Positions 42,728-54,257 of a DNA stretch of 64,000 nucleotides are shown here, one piece after another. The translations under genes and the position numbers were made by a program. This stretch comes from Plasmodiophora brassicae (lineage: Eukaryota; Endomyxa; Phytomyxea; Plasmodiophorida; Plasmodiophoridae): the NCBI GenBank assembly GCA_039704465.1, contig JASFAU010000003.1:1834504-1898503 (forward strand), written 5' to 3'. The notes below the pieces were generated by a model, which ran no database searches, was not told where the DNA came from, and worked only from the letters and a program-made list of their open reading frames with translations. Position 1 is the first letter of the stretch. Every line of letters begins with the position of its first letter.

Positions 42728-45106
42728 ATGGACGGCAACAGACGCATCACCGACACGACGACAGCCCAGGAGGTCGCCGTCGTCGTACGCGACCTCAGCC
42801 AAGGGCGGGCTCGTCTCATTGGCAGCCTTGGTGGCAGAGTCCTGCGGTACCTCAAACGCGCAGACCTTCACGACTTCTTCGTCTGGGATGACGAGGCGCC
42901 CAGCGAGGGCCGGACCGCGTTCATCGACAACTTCTATTCGTGCCTGCATCGGCCCGCACCGAAGCCTGCGGTGCCGTTCACGTGCGGCAGCATTGCCGAG
43001 GTCGCGACAGATGTGGCGTCGAGGTATCTGAAAGCGAATCCTCGCCGTCGAGGCGCACCCTACAAGATCGTTTCGGTGGCCAGAGCGCACTCCTTAGCCG
43101 GATACAGGGGTCGTCCACATGACGGCGTTTGCTCTCGCCGGCCTGTTTGATTCGCAGAGGCGGTTCTCCCCGCTCCAACTACCAATGCCCGACGACCTGC
43201 ACGAGGCCGCCATGCCCGACCGTGATTTCTCATTCGCTGCCAGCCACATCCTGCGCCCGAGCCACACAGCAACCTGAGCGTCACGATCGCGTACCTGCTG
43301 GCCGCGCTGCCGCTCAGGACTTTCGTCCCGAGCCCGCTCTGCCGCCCCGAGCTCCAATTCCACTGCCGGGTGTGCGATCGCGTGCTGGACGCGGCGTTGC
43401 GCGTCCCCGAATCGCAATCGCCCAGCATCTTCTCGCATGTCGAGTTTGCGCTTGCCAAGGTGCTGGACGGGCTTCCTGACCAGTTCGTCGACTACGCGGT
43501 GACGCTGTCGGCGACGCCGGTGACCGGCAACGATGATCCGATGCGGCGCGCCCGTCGTCTCCCCATATTGCTGGCCGAGATCGGCGCGCACGACGTGATG
43601 GAAGACTGCGACCACAAGGACTTCCGGAAGATGGCTGTCGACATGGCCGCCTCCCTCATCGCTCAGCTGGGCGTCCTGCGCCAAGCGCCTCGCGACGATC
43701 GCGCCCGGCTACGCGTCTTCGGTCTGCTGTGTGGCGGTGGCCAAGCTCAGCCGTATGTTCTGGTCCCAGACCTCGCCGACGAGGACGACCGTGACAAGTC
43801 GGACGAGACTGTGCGCGCCTCGCTCGTCCTGCACCCGTTGCCGTCGTTTGATCTGTTCGGCAACGACGTGGAGCAGGATCCGGTTCCGCTGGTCGTCCCG
43901 CCCGGTGATCCGATCGACGTCGACCAGCTCGACCGGAACGACAGCGCCCGCTACGACGGCCGTTCGGTCCGAGGGCCCAGTGCCCGCGTCTTTGCCGAAG
44001 ACGGCACCGTCAAGCTGGAGTACCTTCGCCCGCTGTTCACTTTTGCCGACGCCGTCCGTCAGTACGCTGCCGAGTACGACCGCCTGCTCGACGACCACAA
44101 GGCCGACCTGTCGCCGCCGTTCCCCTATCCGAAGACGTTCAGGTCGCCGCCGCGCTCGAGATCCAGTCATGCTCATTCGACGCCGGGCGTCTGCCGGCAC
44201 ACAGACCCGCTGCGCTCATCGGCGCGTTCCTCGCAACGTTCCTCGGGGCCGTCGTCACAGAGTCCGCCGAAGCGCCCTCGCACCCGGGACATCGTTGAGG
44301 CCGAATTCGACTCGTCGTCGGGCGTGTCGGTGTGCCTTCTGCGGCGGCCGGACGGGTCCCGCGTCGCCGTCAAAAGAAAGCCGAAGAGCAGGCAGCTCGA
44401 GATCGACCTGCTGCGAGCGGCACAGGGCCCGGGCGTCGTCCGCCTTGTCGAGGACCGGGGCGACGCCGGCATCGTGTTCGTCGAGCAACGCCTGGATCGT
44501 ATCAACCTGGCCGATCTGTCGCTGGCGGGCATGGCCGCCGTCCTGATTCGATTGTTCGTCGACGGTCTGGACGCGTTGCAGACGATGGAACGCGCCGGCA
44601 TCGTGCACCGGGACATCTCCGTCAACAACCTCATGTACTCAATGGAGGACCGTCGGTGGCGCCTCACCGATTTCGACGCCGCCTGCCGCGCGTCCGACCT
44701 GGTGGACGGCGGCGACGGCGTCCTGTATGGCACCGACGGGTTCATCGCCCCGGAGGCACTGGCGCCCGAGCGCCGGTACACGTTCGCGTCGGACCGTTGG
44801 AGCCTGGGCGCGTGCGCTCTGTACTGGATCAACGCCGCCGAGGACGAGTACGGGCGCCGTCGCGACGTTGGACACCTGTTCGGCGCCCTGCTCGGCCAGT
44901 TGCTGGTGTTCGCGTACCATCTGCAAGTCGGCGATCGTCGCCTGCACGACGACGAGGTGCAGGTGCTGACGGAGTGGAAGATCGAGAGGCACCTGCCCGG
45001 ATGGCCCCGGAACGGAGAGGGCACCGAACGGCCACCCGGAAGCGTCCCAGTCTCGTCCAGGACGCGCGACGAGGCGTCCCACCTGGACGGGTCGCCCGTG
45101 CCGTAA
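42728..45106 (+). CDS. Kinase-like gene, copy 2 (full kinase domain, frame-disrupted N-terminal part)
   Basis: The ATG at 42728 opens 'MDGNRRITDTTTAQE'; a long region of unknown function precedes a protein-kinase-like domain from about 44300. Kinase landmarks: 'RVAVKRKPKSRQLEIDLL' (VAIK-like Lys), 'GIVHRDISVNNLMYS' (HRD loop with Asn), 'WRLTDFDAACR' (DFD in place of DFG), 'YGTDGFIAPEAL' (APE-like), 'ASDRWSLGACALYWI'. The HRDIS..N and DFD pattern resembles fungal-type FunK1 or Crinkler-type kinases; the family is not fixed. Compared with copy 1, an extra base near 43106 and lost bases near 43263 put about 150 nt out of frame, so copy 2 is a pseudogene, has small sequence errors, or is spliced there. 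The kinase half (43370-45106) is open throughout. Confidence 0.65.
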
Positions 45107-45530
45107 CGCGTTCGACCGGTCAAGACGTGCGCCCAGACGTCGACCTGAATATTTGAAAGGTGCTCGTTCAGAGGCAGGTCCTGTCCTGCTCGTGGGATGA
45201 TGGCATGGCGCACGACAGCAATAATAACGGTCTGACGGTCGATATTTATCGTCCTGGATTCCATCGACCACCCTGGAGTCCACCTGAGCGCTGAGCAAGC
45301 AGCTCGTTGCCATCTTGGAGAGTGTGAACGTTCGCTGACGGTCGCCTCGTCGAGTCGATCCGGCCCTGTGGGGCATTCGTAACCGTTTACTGTACGACGT
45401 GTTCGACGAGCTTGCGCCCGACATCGTTGTGTGAATCGTCGAGAGCTTCCACATCCTGCACTCGGAGTTGAGGACGTATTTGGTAGGGAAGATCCGATCG
45501 ACGTCGACCAGCTCGACCGGAACGACAGCG
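45107..45530. other. Downstream breakpoint area, no gene
   Basis: No supported gene. A short piece at 45497-45548 repeats the kinase-gene phrase 'IDVDQLDRNDSARYDGR' (compare 43915-43965), a small dispersed fragment showing further local shuffling. Confidence 0.5.
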
Positions 45531-45534
45531 CCCG

Positions 45535-46245
45535 CTACGACGGCCGGGTTGGGGAGCGTGGGGACAGATCTTTAACACGGCAGCGCGCGCTCAGTAGAGC
45601 GGCGCGGGCGGCGGGCCGGTCACGGCGGTGCCAGCCATTGCTGGCGTCCCCGAACGCCTGGTCTTGCACGTTGTCGTCCTCGTCGGCGGCGACGGTGGCG
45701 GCCTCGTTCTCGGGCTCGACGAACGCGATGGAAGCCGGGCCGGCCAGCGCCGCGACGCCCTGGGCCGAAATCGACAACGGCGCCCCGTGCAGGCACTTGG
45801 CGACGGTTGCCCGGATCGCCGTGCCCAGCACGTGCATCCACCGACGCTGACGGCCACTCAACCGGAAGGTCGGATCCCGCCAGGTCGGCATGATGCATGG
45901 CACCGTCGTCGAGTCGGCCGCGTCAGGTTCATGTCCTAGCAGGATGTCGTAGTCTTGGAGTTGGATTGAAACGTAACCGAGTACATTGTGGTAGTCCGGC
46001 CGCCCAGGATGCATCAGCCGAACCCGCCAGAAGAGAAGCGGGTGCAGCAGGCGCATGGACGCGACGCAACGCGCCAGGTGGAACCGGGACGCGTCGGGTA
46101 ACGCCCGTCGCTGCCCTGCAGCCCGGGTACCGGTTGCAGATCCACGAGAGGACGGCGTATGCGTCTTCGCCAGCACAACGCGCCACGGGACGCGGCTGGT
46201 TGAACGGCTGGACATGCAGCGCCTGGAGCTATATCGTCCACAGGC
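45535..46245 (-). mobile_element. Decayed C-terminal LINE fragment
   Basis: Minus-strand frames match the LINE piece at 55613-56970. 'RDPTFRLSGRQRRWMHVLG' compares with 'RDPTFRVSDRQRRWLAVLG'. 'PLSISAQGVAALAG' compares with 'SFAISAQGVAALAG'. Upstream in another frame, 'GEDAYAVLSWICNRYPG' compares with 'GDDAYAVASWVTNRIPG'. Frameshifts and loss of the Cys-rich knuckle show decay. Its 5' side faces the telomere. Confidence 0.65.
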
Positions 46246-47518
46246 GCTCCAGCTGCACGTGTCTGCCAAGCATCACGGCCATCGGTTGGCTAGCGTCCCG
46301 TGGCCGATTCGAGTGACAGCGACCGGTCATAAATGATATCGGCTGGCCCTCCTGACAGGTGACAACAAGAAACCATCGGCACCTAAACACGCGGATCGAA
46401 GGTCCCCGTTTAACCGTTCTATTGGCGCTTCGCTCCATGCCGGGGCACATGCCGTGTCTGCGGAGGCTGGCGGCGGACTGCTGTGAATGGGACCGTGCCG
46501 AGCAGGTGCCCACTCCGAGGTGGGCGTCGTCAGCGCCGCAGAAACGACGCTGCCGCCAACGGCGACAACGTACACTGCCGCCCGGTCGGCACAATTAGTC
46601 GTCCTGGCCCAGATGCGCCTGCCTGCCCTGTACGTTCGCGACGACGTCGCCGCCGAACAGAGGCACGGGTCAACGCGACCACAACGACCTCAATACGGTC
46701 TGCTGGACTCCAGGCGACGTTTCCGACACGTCTTCGTGATCGCACTGCACCTCAAGGATAGGTACAAGTCATCGCCTGCTGCACAGTCATCCAGGCGTCC
46801 TCTGACGCGCTGGACGTCACAGGTCTGCCGTCTCCTGACTCGAAGCGGGACGTGTACAACGTGGCGCAGGCCAGGTGACGCACTCGTCGTCCGACGTTTG
46901 CTACGATTTGGCATGACGCGCTCCAGCCCTGCACCATGCGACGATGGCTGGCTGACCAGCCAAGGTTGTCGCCGACCTCCCTGTCTGCGCGTCGAGCGGT
47001 GCCTGCCTGCCAGCCTGCGTTGTGTTCGGCATCGCATGTCGCAAGTCGTCGACGTCCCGAGGCGTCTGATCGCCGTACCAGCGACTATTGCGGCATCGTA
47101 AAGCATCCCGCAGGACGTCTGCCGACGCGCCGAACACTTCTGGGCCAACGCCATGCACGGGTACGGAATGTTGTCTAATGCAAAGGACCAGGTCCTCACA
47201 CGTTCTGCACAGGACTCGCACCTCGCGTGTCGCCAACGACCTGTCGCGCCTGCCTGCCCTGCTTGCGTCCTCACCGTGGTCGTCGTCGACCGACGCCGCG
47301 GGCCAACGCGGCCGCCTACGACCACACAGATTTCAGTCAGAACTCTGCCCACAATACCTTCTAGCCAATGACCCTGTACGCCGACAACCGTGACGACATC
47401 TAACGCGTGAACCGTCCCGCACGAAACTGGTCAAGGACGTGTCCGGACACTGGCCGTCGCCGGTCGATCTGTCCAAAGGGGACCTGGAGCAGACGATCAT
47501 CCTGATGATTCTACCATG

Positions 47519-48050
47519 AGCGCAGCCTTGGTTCCTTGACGTATCTTGGTCCGAACAGGAATTCCGCCGGGCGGCAGGTCGACGTCGCGGCTCTCCTCAC
47601 GGCGCTCCTCAAGTCACTGAACGCCGGCATCATCGAATGGGAAGACTTCGCCCACGACAAACGTTGTGATTGGCGTTGTCGGGGCAATCTCAGCGAGGTC
47701 GGGTGCGCGACCAAGCTCACCTTCGAGGTCCTTCGACGACAGGATCCTGTCGATCGTCGGACACGTGCTGATGATGCACCAAGACGCATTGAGGAAACGT
47801 GAGAACGGCGAGCCCGATCGCCATCCGAACGACCTCGAAGGTGTGCTTGGTCGCGCACCCGACCTCGTTGAGATCACCCCCGACAGCGCCGATCAGGCAA
47901 AGTTCGTGCGCGAAGCCTCCCCATTCGATGGCGCCGGCGTTCAGTGACTGAAGGAACGCCGCGACGTCGATCGTGTGTTCGTCGACCTGCCGCCGGACGG
48001 AGTTCCTGCTCGGACCGACGTATGTCAAGCAACCGAGGCTGCGCGCGTGG
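47519..48050. repeat. Foldback repeat with about 220 bp arms
   Basis: 47519-47740 and 47820-48050 are imperfect reverse complements. Both arms, read inwards, share blocks such as GAGGTCGGGTGCGCGACCAAG and GGCGGCAGGTCGACG, and encode the same peptide on opposite strands ('NEVGCATKHTFEVVR' and 'SEVGCATKLTFEVLR'). The arms are inside the degenerate array. Confidence 0.75.
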
Positions 48051-51000
48051 AAGATCAGCAGGATGGTCCTCTGCGCCATGCCCCATCTCGGCGCGATCGT
48101 CTACGCGACGTCGCTGCAAGTCGCGAAAGCCGTCCTCTGCGTCGTCCTGCAAGGCCGCCCGACATTCCGTTGTGTTCGGCATCACACGGCGCAGGTCGTC
48201 CCTGACGTCGCGCCTGCCTGCACCCGGGCCGACGTCGCCGCCGACCAGTGACATTCTCCCAACAGACCCGCTACCACCTCAACACGTCCTGCTGGACGCT
48301 TGATGTCGCGCGCGTCATCGAACTCATTACCCGCATGCAACACGTCCTGCTGATGGGGTATCGTCGCGTCCAGCGCGTCTGTGAGAACGCCCTGCACCTC
48401 GAGGACAGGTACGAATTGTCGCCTCAGGCACAGACCCAGGCCGTCTAACTCGTGCTGGACAGGACACGCCTGGCATCGCCTGCCGTCTTTCGTCCAGCAT
48501 GAGCTGCTGCGGGGCAGTGGTCGTCCTGCCGGGCCGGGCCGGGTCCAGCACCGCGCCGGCCAGCTCCTCAGCTAAGGCGGCGTTTAGACCGCCCGCAGCA
48601 GCTCGCTGCGTTCGGGCTGGCGCGCCCTTGACCTACATCATGCATCGATGGGCGACGAACAACCAAGGGCGCATCTGCTGTCCCGTCCGCCTGACGAGCG
48701 TCGCTTGCCTGTCCTGCAGATCGTCCAGCAGGCCAGCGGTGTCCAGCACCAGTTGCCGCCGGTCGACATGCGGGCGCGTACGTACGAAGACCCGCCGCCA
48801 TCCCGCGGGCCGTCACATCTTCACAAGTTGATCTTCTTCAATACAAGCAGACGAGGTCTATACGTGCGTGCACCGCACCTGCAGGTCGTCCTGGCGTCAG
48901 CTGTCACCGAGCGGCAGCGTTCGAAGAATGCGGTGCAGGGGGGCGGCGCCCGTTCCCGGGCGTGGGCTCCGCCGTCTCGCGCCACCTGCGTGTCGATCAT
49001 GGCTAAAGGCCGATCACCTCAATCCAGCGACGTAAGCAGGTCTGTCATGGCCGCGGGCAGGTACAGCAGTACCTGGCACCAGATTCCCAGCAGACGGTGT
49101 CGTGTCCGCCGCCGCCTGACAACGACCCGCCATCCTCCCTGTCCGACATACATCCACAACCAGAACCGTTGAGAGCAACTACTAGACCAGTTGCATTCGC
49201 GCGGATAGCCCCCTGCAGGCCGCCCTGGCGTCCCGTTGCGCCGAACAGCGGTCCTCGCTGCAGTGGGTGCAAAGCGACGGCGCACATCGCCGATGACGTT
49301 CGCCGACATCGCCTCACCTGCGTGTCGATGACTACAAGTCAGGCCAGACGATCAATACAGGCTTGTCGGCATTGACACACGCATGTAGGGCAGTTGATCG
49401 CGTCCGTTTCCCAGCAATGCCTCGCGTTCAGCGCCCGCCACTGTGCGTACGTACGCGCCAGGTCCACGTCGAGGTCGACCTGGTGTCGCCGGCATGACAT
49501 CGGCATGCGACTCTCGTTGCTAAGCCGTTGGATGGCGCCATCCTACATTACCTTGTGGCCAGGTATCCAGTTCGGATACCAGGTCTGTGCACAGCGATCG
49601 ATCGCCTGCAGGTAGGCGCCAGTCCAGATTCGTCCACGTGGGCAGCAGGGCGCCGACTCCATGGGGGCGGGCGACGTCGACGCGACCGACCACCCGACGA
49701 CGCCGCCGATCGCCTCGCCGTCGCCGCCCATTGCAACGTCCTACAAGGCCGCCCGATATCCAGTTGTGCTCGGTACTGCGTGGGGCAGGTCGTCGACGCC
49801 CTGGCACCTAAGCCTGCCCGCACAGCATCCGCGCCGACATCCCCGCCTAGCGACGCCATGGGCCAACGGACCCAGTGCACCACTACACCTCCCGCTGGAC
49901 GCTTGCCGACACGTACGACGCGTCTGGGCGGAGGATGTGCACCTCCAGGACAGGTATGGGGTGTTCCTTGATGCACAGCCGCGCGGATTCACTGACATTG
50001 TTGGCAGGACCGACCAGCAATCGACCGTTCAGCACGAGCACCTGCAGGGCACTAATCGTCGTTCCTAGAGGGGCTGGAGCCAACCCCAGGCTAGCCTTCT
50101 CGAGGACTGGGGCGGCGTCCTGACTGCCCGCCGATCGTTGCATTTGGTCCGACGCGCCCGTGCTCTGCACCATGCATCGCCGACGGGACGGCCAACCAAG
50201 GGCGTCGCCAGGCTTCCCGTATGCCAGCGAGCAGCGTGTTCCTGTCCTGCAGGTCGTCCAGCAGGGCAGTTTCGCCCGTTACTACTGCCCGACATGGAAA
50301 CGTCTGCCACCGTCGACGACCTGCCACCATCCCTGCCGACATCTGCCTGAACCAGAACCGTTCGAGTTACAAGCAGACCAGGTCGACACACGCGTACGTC
50401 TTGCCCGCAGGTTGTCCTGGCGTTAGCCAGCACCGCGCGACAGCATTCGATGAAACTGGGAGAGGGAGCAGTGCCCGTCGCCGACATCGGCGCCGCATGT
50501 GTGTGAACCATAGTAGATCAGGCAAGACGAGCAACCCCAGTCAGTTTTGTGCCTCGTCAAACGCACGTGGCACAGCGCTGGTAGCCCATATTTCCTGCGA
50601 ACGTTTCACGTCCATCGCCGCGACGACTCTCCGACCACCGACACGGGTCATCGCACCCACTTTGAACGCAACACATATATCGTCCTGGACATCTGCCGTC
50701 GCGTTCCCGGTTCCACTATGACCGCAGCGCGCCCTGATGGATGCTTGCCGTCGCGTTAAGCTCGTCTGGGAGGACGTCCTTCACCTCCAGGAGAAGAATG
50801 TTTGTTCGCCTGAAGCACGGAGCTTCATGTTCAAAGGGCACTCGCGCCGTCCTCCGCCGTCTCAAGTCGACAAACAGTCCCCGCAAGGCAGCCGTCACCC
50901 TGCCTAGGCTGGACGGAGCCAGCATCACTTCTGTGGCGGCGTCCTGCCCCCCTGTCGACCTTGGCAATCGAGGGCGTGCGCCAGTGCCCTGCACCGTGCG

Positions 51001-52398
51001 CCGATGGGCGGGCCCACCATCCAAGGGCGTCGCTGAGCTCCAAGTCTGCTTCCATACAGAGCGCCAGTCTGTCGAGCGTATCATACATCAGGCCCGTCGT
51101 TCCCAGCGGCAGTTGTTCGCCCTGCGCACGCCTCCCTGCCACCGACGACGTCCCGACACCATCCCTGCCGGCATATTGCCACAACCAGAACCGTTCAATA
51201 CAATCAAATGAGGTCGAAGTCGCGCGCAGCACCGGCACTCAACGGCAGGAGATCGCTGACATCCGTGCAGGACGCATCACCCTTTGCAGATCGAGGACAC
51301 CAGCCTCGCGCCTACCTGCGTGTCAACCTCCGGTCAGACCAGCTGAGCAGTGCAGTCATACCAGGCATCGCAGCACACATGTGGTACAGTTGATCGTGGC
51401 AGATTCCCAGCAACGCCTCGCATCCAGTGACCCAGTTTGCAGACGTTCTCGCCAGGCCCTAGGCCAGGTCGTAGTCGACTGGTTGTGCGGAACGACATCG
51501 ATCGCGAACGAGTCGCTTGCGATTGTGCCGATGTGTGCGATATATATACATTGTGTCGAGTCCATACATGAGCCTGATACGGGGACTGTATTCAACCATC
51601 GCATGACGGCGGACGCCGGTCAAGAACCTGAAGGAGGCGCCGGCTCCGTTGTGCGCCGTCGGCGCGACCGATCACAAGTCATCGCTGCGGGTCGCGAACG
51701 CCGGCCACTGCATTGTCGTGCACGGCCGACCGACATGCCGTTGTGGTTCGGCGTCGCAAATCGCCTATCATCCACGTCCAGACGCGCCTGCCCGCGCCCG
51801 CGCCGACCAGCGACGCGGGACGACGCACCCACTACAAGAACAACACGTCCTGCAGGAAAGCCTATCGACGCGCCCGAGTCGTCTGGGAGAATGTCCTGCA
51901 CCGCCGTGACAGGTGCAATTCGTCGTCTGACGCACAGAGCCAGGCCCCCCTCTAACCCGTGCTTGACAGGACGCGCCTCCTTCTGTCTGCGGCCCCACAT
52001 GCAGCGCCAGCAAACGATCTGTATCTCCAAGAGAAGAACGTGTCGTTGTATTTCGCACTTGCGCCCAGGCACAACATGCTTTGGATACATATGACCTCAA
52101 CATCTCCCGCCTTTCCACCATGAACACGAGCAGGGCAGCAGTCCTCCCTGCCGACATATATAGACTGCTCATGGAAGCGTCGTGCTGACCTGATCCGCAG
52201 CTGAGCGGCGCCCTGCAGGCCCGCCCTCGGATGACAGCAATCGCTCGCGCGCGCCGCTCCAAGCACTGAGAGGGCAGACCCACCAAGCACACGTGGCCGT
52301 CGCCTCGACATGTGGATGCCTGCCTGGCGTCGATGAACCGCCGCCCTCCTTGCTGAAATATCGCAGCAATCCGAAGCGCCCAGTGCAAGAATATTAGG

Positions 52399-52732
52399 TC
52401 GACACGCGCGTCCGCCGACTCAGCATGACGTCGTCCTGCCGTCTGCCGAAGACGGCGCTGGGTGCGGCGCCCGTCGCAGGACGTACATCGGTGCCGCGAT
52501 CGGCAGACCAGCCAAGGGTGTTGCCGACCTCGCCAACAGCATAGAATGCGTCTCTTCCCTGTCCTGCAGGTCGTCCTGCAGAACAGCGACGTCTAGCGCC
52601 GCCTGCTGTGGACGACCCCAGCGACATAGTCTGCCGACACCGATGTACGTCCTGCGACGGGCGCCGCACCCAGCGCCGTCTTCGGCAGACGGCAGGACGA
52701 CGTCATGCTGAGTCGGCGGACGCGCGTGTCGA
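52399..52732. repeat. Perfect 95 bp inverted repeat, 144 bp spacer
   Basis: 52399-52493 and 52638-52732 are exact reverse complements as far as I can read them. Perfect arms in an otherwise decayed area point to recent origin, gene conversion, or a mobile hairpin element. Confidence 0.85.
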
Positions 52733-52969
52733 TCTAATGCAGCAGCTGGCCTATACTCGTGCACACCAGCCCCGCAAGTCGCCCTGGCCGCAGCCCGCTC
52801 GCAGCGGCAGCAATCGCTGGAGTCGACAAAGGGCGAGGAGCCAGTCGTCGTTCCGGGCCACCGGGTTTGGCTCCGTCTGCGATACGACCATGCCAGACCC
52901 TGACCAGACGAGAAAAACGGAATGTCGTGCATTGGAGCACGCAAGTAGGACCGAATGCCACGCCTGGTT

Positions 52970-53052
52970 TATGCAACTTGACGGCATTGACACACCGCGC
53001 AGCGCGTTGCTTGATCAAGCAACGCGCTGTGTCAACGCCGTCAATTTGCATA
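52970..53052. repeat. Near-perfect palindrome centred at 53014/53015
   Basis: Left arm TATGCA-ACTTGACGGC-ATTGACACA-...-GCGCGTTGCTTGA is matched by TCAAGCAACGCGC-TGTGTCAA-CGCCGTCAA-TTTGCATA with two mismatches and a 7 nt insertion. No spacer. It lies 90 bp before the left end of the duplicated segment. Confidence 0.85.
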
Positions 53053-53141
53053 AATGCACCCCGCTGTCAGGGCTGATCCGACCTTGGTGCCCGGTCCGAA
53101 ATCGGTTGGAAGGGCCGCATGTGCAAGTCGCCAAATCTGCG

Positions 53142-54257
53142 AGTGGTTGTCATTGCCAGCGCCCCAGCAGGGAACATGTTCGGCGCTACAACGAGCCCAC
53201 GGTCCCGAAGTTCGATGCTGTCGTTCTCGATGCAGACAATGTCGACGGGCGCGCTTGACAAGGGACGCAACTTGGTGCTATGTACATGTACGTGGTGGCG
53301 GACTGCGCTTCGTTAAGGAGACACACCCGCTGTACAACGCCCTTTCCTATCTGATTATGGTTTGGCACGGTCGCGAAGGCTAGCCTATCGCATTCAAGCA
53401 AGACACGGGCGTCACGTTGAAGGCGCACACGCAGTACCTCTCCAGCAACGCGACATTGGCGACAACGTCCTCATTAATTCGGTGTGGTAAGCTGTTTCCA
53501 CAGTCGTGGTGCATCAGTATCTTCGCATCGAGCAGCAGAACCTGCTGTAAGTTCGTCAGAACCAGGACACCAAGCTACGACGTGGTTCTTCGCTGTGCTG
53601 GTCGCCGCACGATAGGCCAGCTACCCTGCAACAGTACTACCCCTGACCTTCCAATGTACATCTCCTTTCCGATGAAGTTAAATCCTCACTCGCCGTTCAT
53701 CCTCTCTTTCGACGCCACAAGCACCCTCCCGCCCCTCGGCACCAGCATATTCGTGCGGCACACGATGGCGGATCGATCGGGCGACGCATCGTCCTTCCGT
53801 CCACGTGCCGTCGTCACGGGGGGCGACGCCCCAATGCGGTGCGAAGGTTGGCCGCCGCCGGCGCCGCGCGCCACCAACAGACGATAATGCTGGCGTACCA
53901 AGCCTCCGCCGACATGCCCATTTTCGCATGCGGGCGGCCCGGGCTTCTCGGTTGAGTAAGTACACTCTATTGTCGACAATCGTGCCATGGTTCTTGCGCC
54001 AACAACATCTGGCCGCAGAGCCCCATCTGTGGTGGCCGACGGGCCACCATCGTCATCGACCAACAACCTGCATGTCCGGCGTTGGCGTGCCCGATACCGA
54101 CATGCGCTTGGCACTGCCCTCGGACATGATGGCGACCTGAAGTGCCTGACTAGTGGCCTCGGAGCGCCTGACTGGTAGCCTCGGAGCGACGCTCACAACC
54201 TTCCTGGCCAGGTCTGTCCACACGGACTTTCACTCCAGTTTGACGTGGGCGGCCATC
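53142..54257. other. Part of duplicated segment without an assigned gene
   Basis: Frames on both strands (minus 53678-54114; plus 53417-53887) have no motif I recognise. Minus-strand text such as 'ELRDRGLVVAPNMFPAGALAM' and 'LLLDAKILMHHDCG' looks protein-like and may be exons of one minus-strand gene, but no consistent model emerged. The same applies to 59905-61021 in copy 2. Confidence 0.35.

Larger units (their letters stand above)
46480..52760 (+). repeat. Array of degenerate 1-2 kb repeats (four recurring blocks)
   Basis: Four blocks recur, mostly in the same direction and usually ordered A-C-B-D. A: CCGCCCGACATTCCGTTGTG-like followed by a TTCGGCATCGCA type core (47015, 48155, 49750, 51725). 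C: CTGCTGGACGCTTG-like through CACCTCCAGGACAGGTA (46695, 48285, 49890, 50735, 51845). B: a CACCATGC..CGATGGGCG..CCAAGGGCGTCGC type core with CTGCAGGTCGTCCAGCAG (46935, 48645, 50165, 51000, 52500). D: CAACCAGAACCGTTCGA-like (48835, 49155, 50345, 51175, 52375). Spacing varies from 0.8 to 2 kb. Units are too diverged to keep a frame, and one inverted member lies at 8.7-9.3 kb. Looks like a decayed subtelomeric repeat array. Confidence 0.6.

Noticed and set aside
46480..52760. CRISPR-like array
   Set aside because: Blocks are long, degenerate and irregularly spaced in a eukaryote; no short identical repeats with unique spacers.
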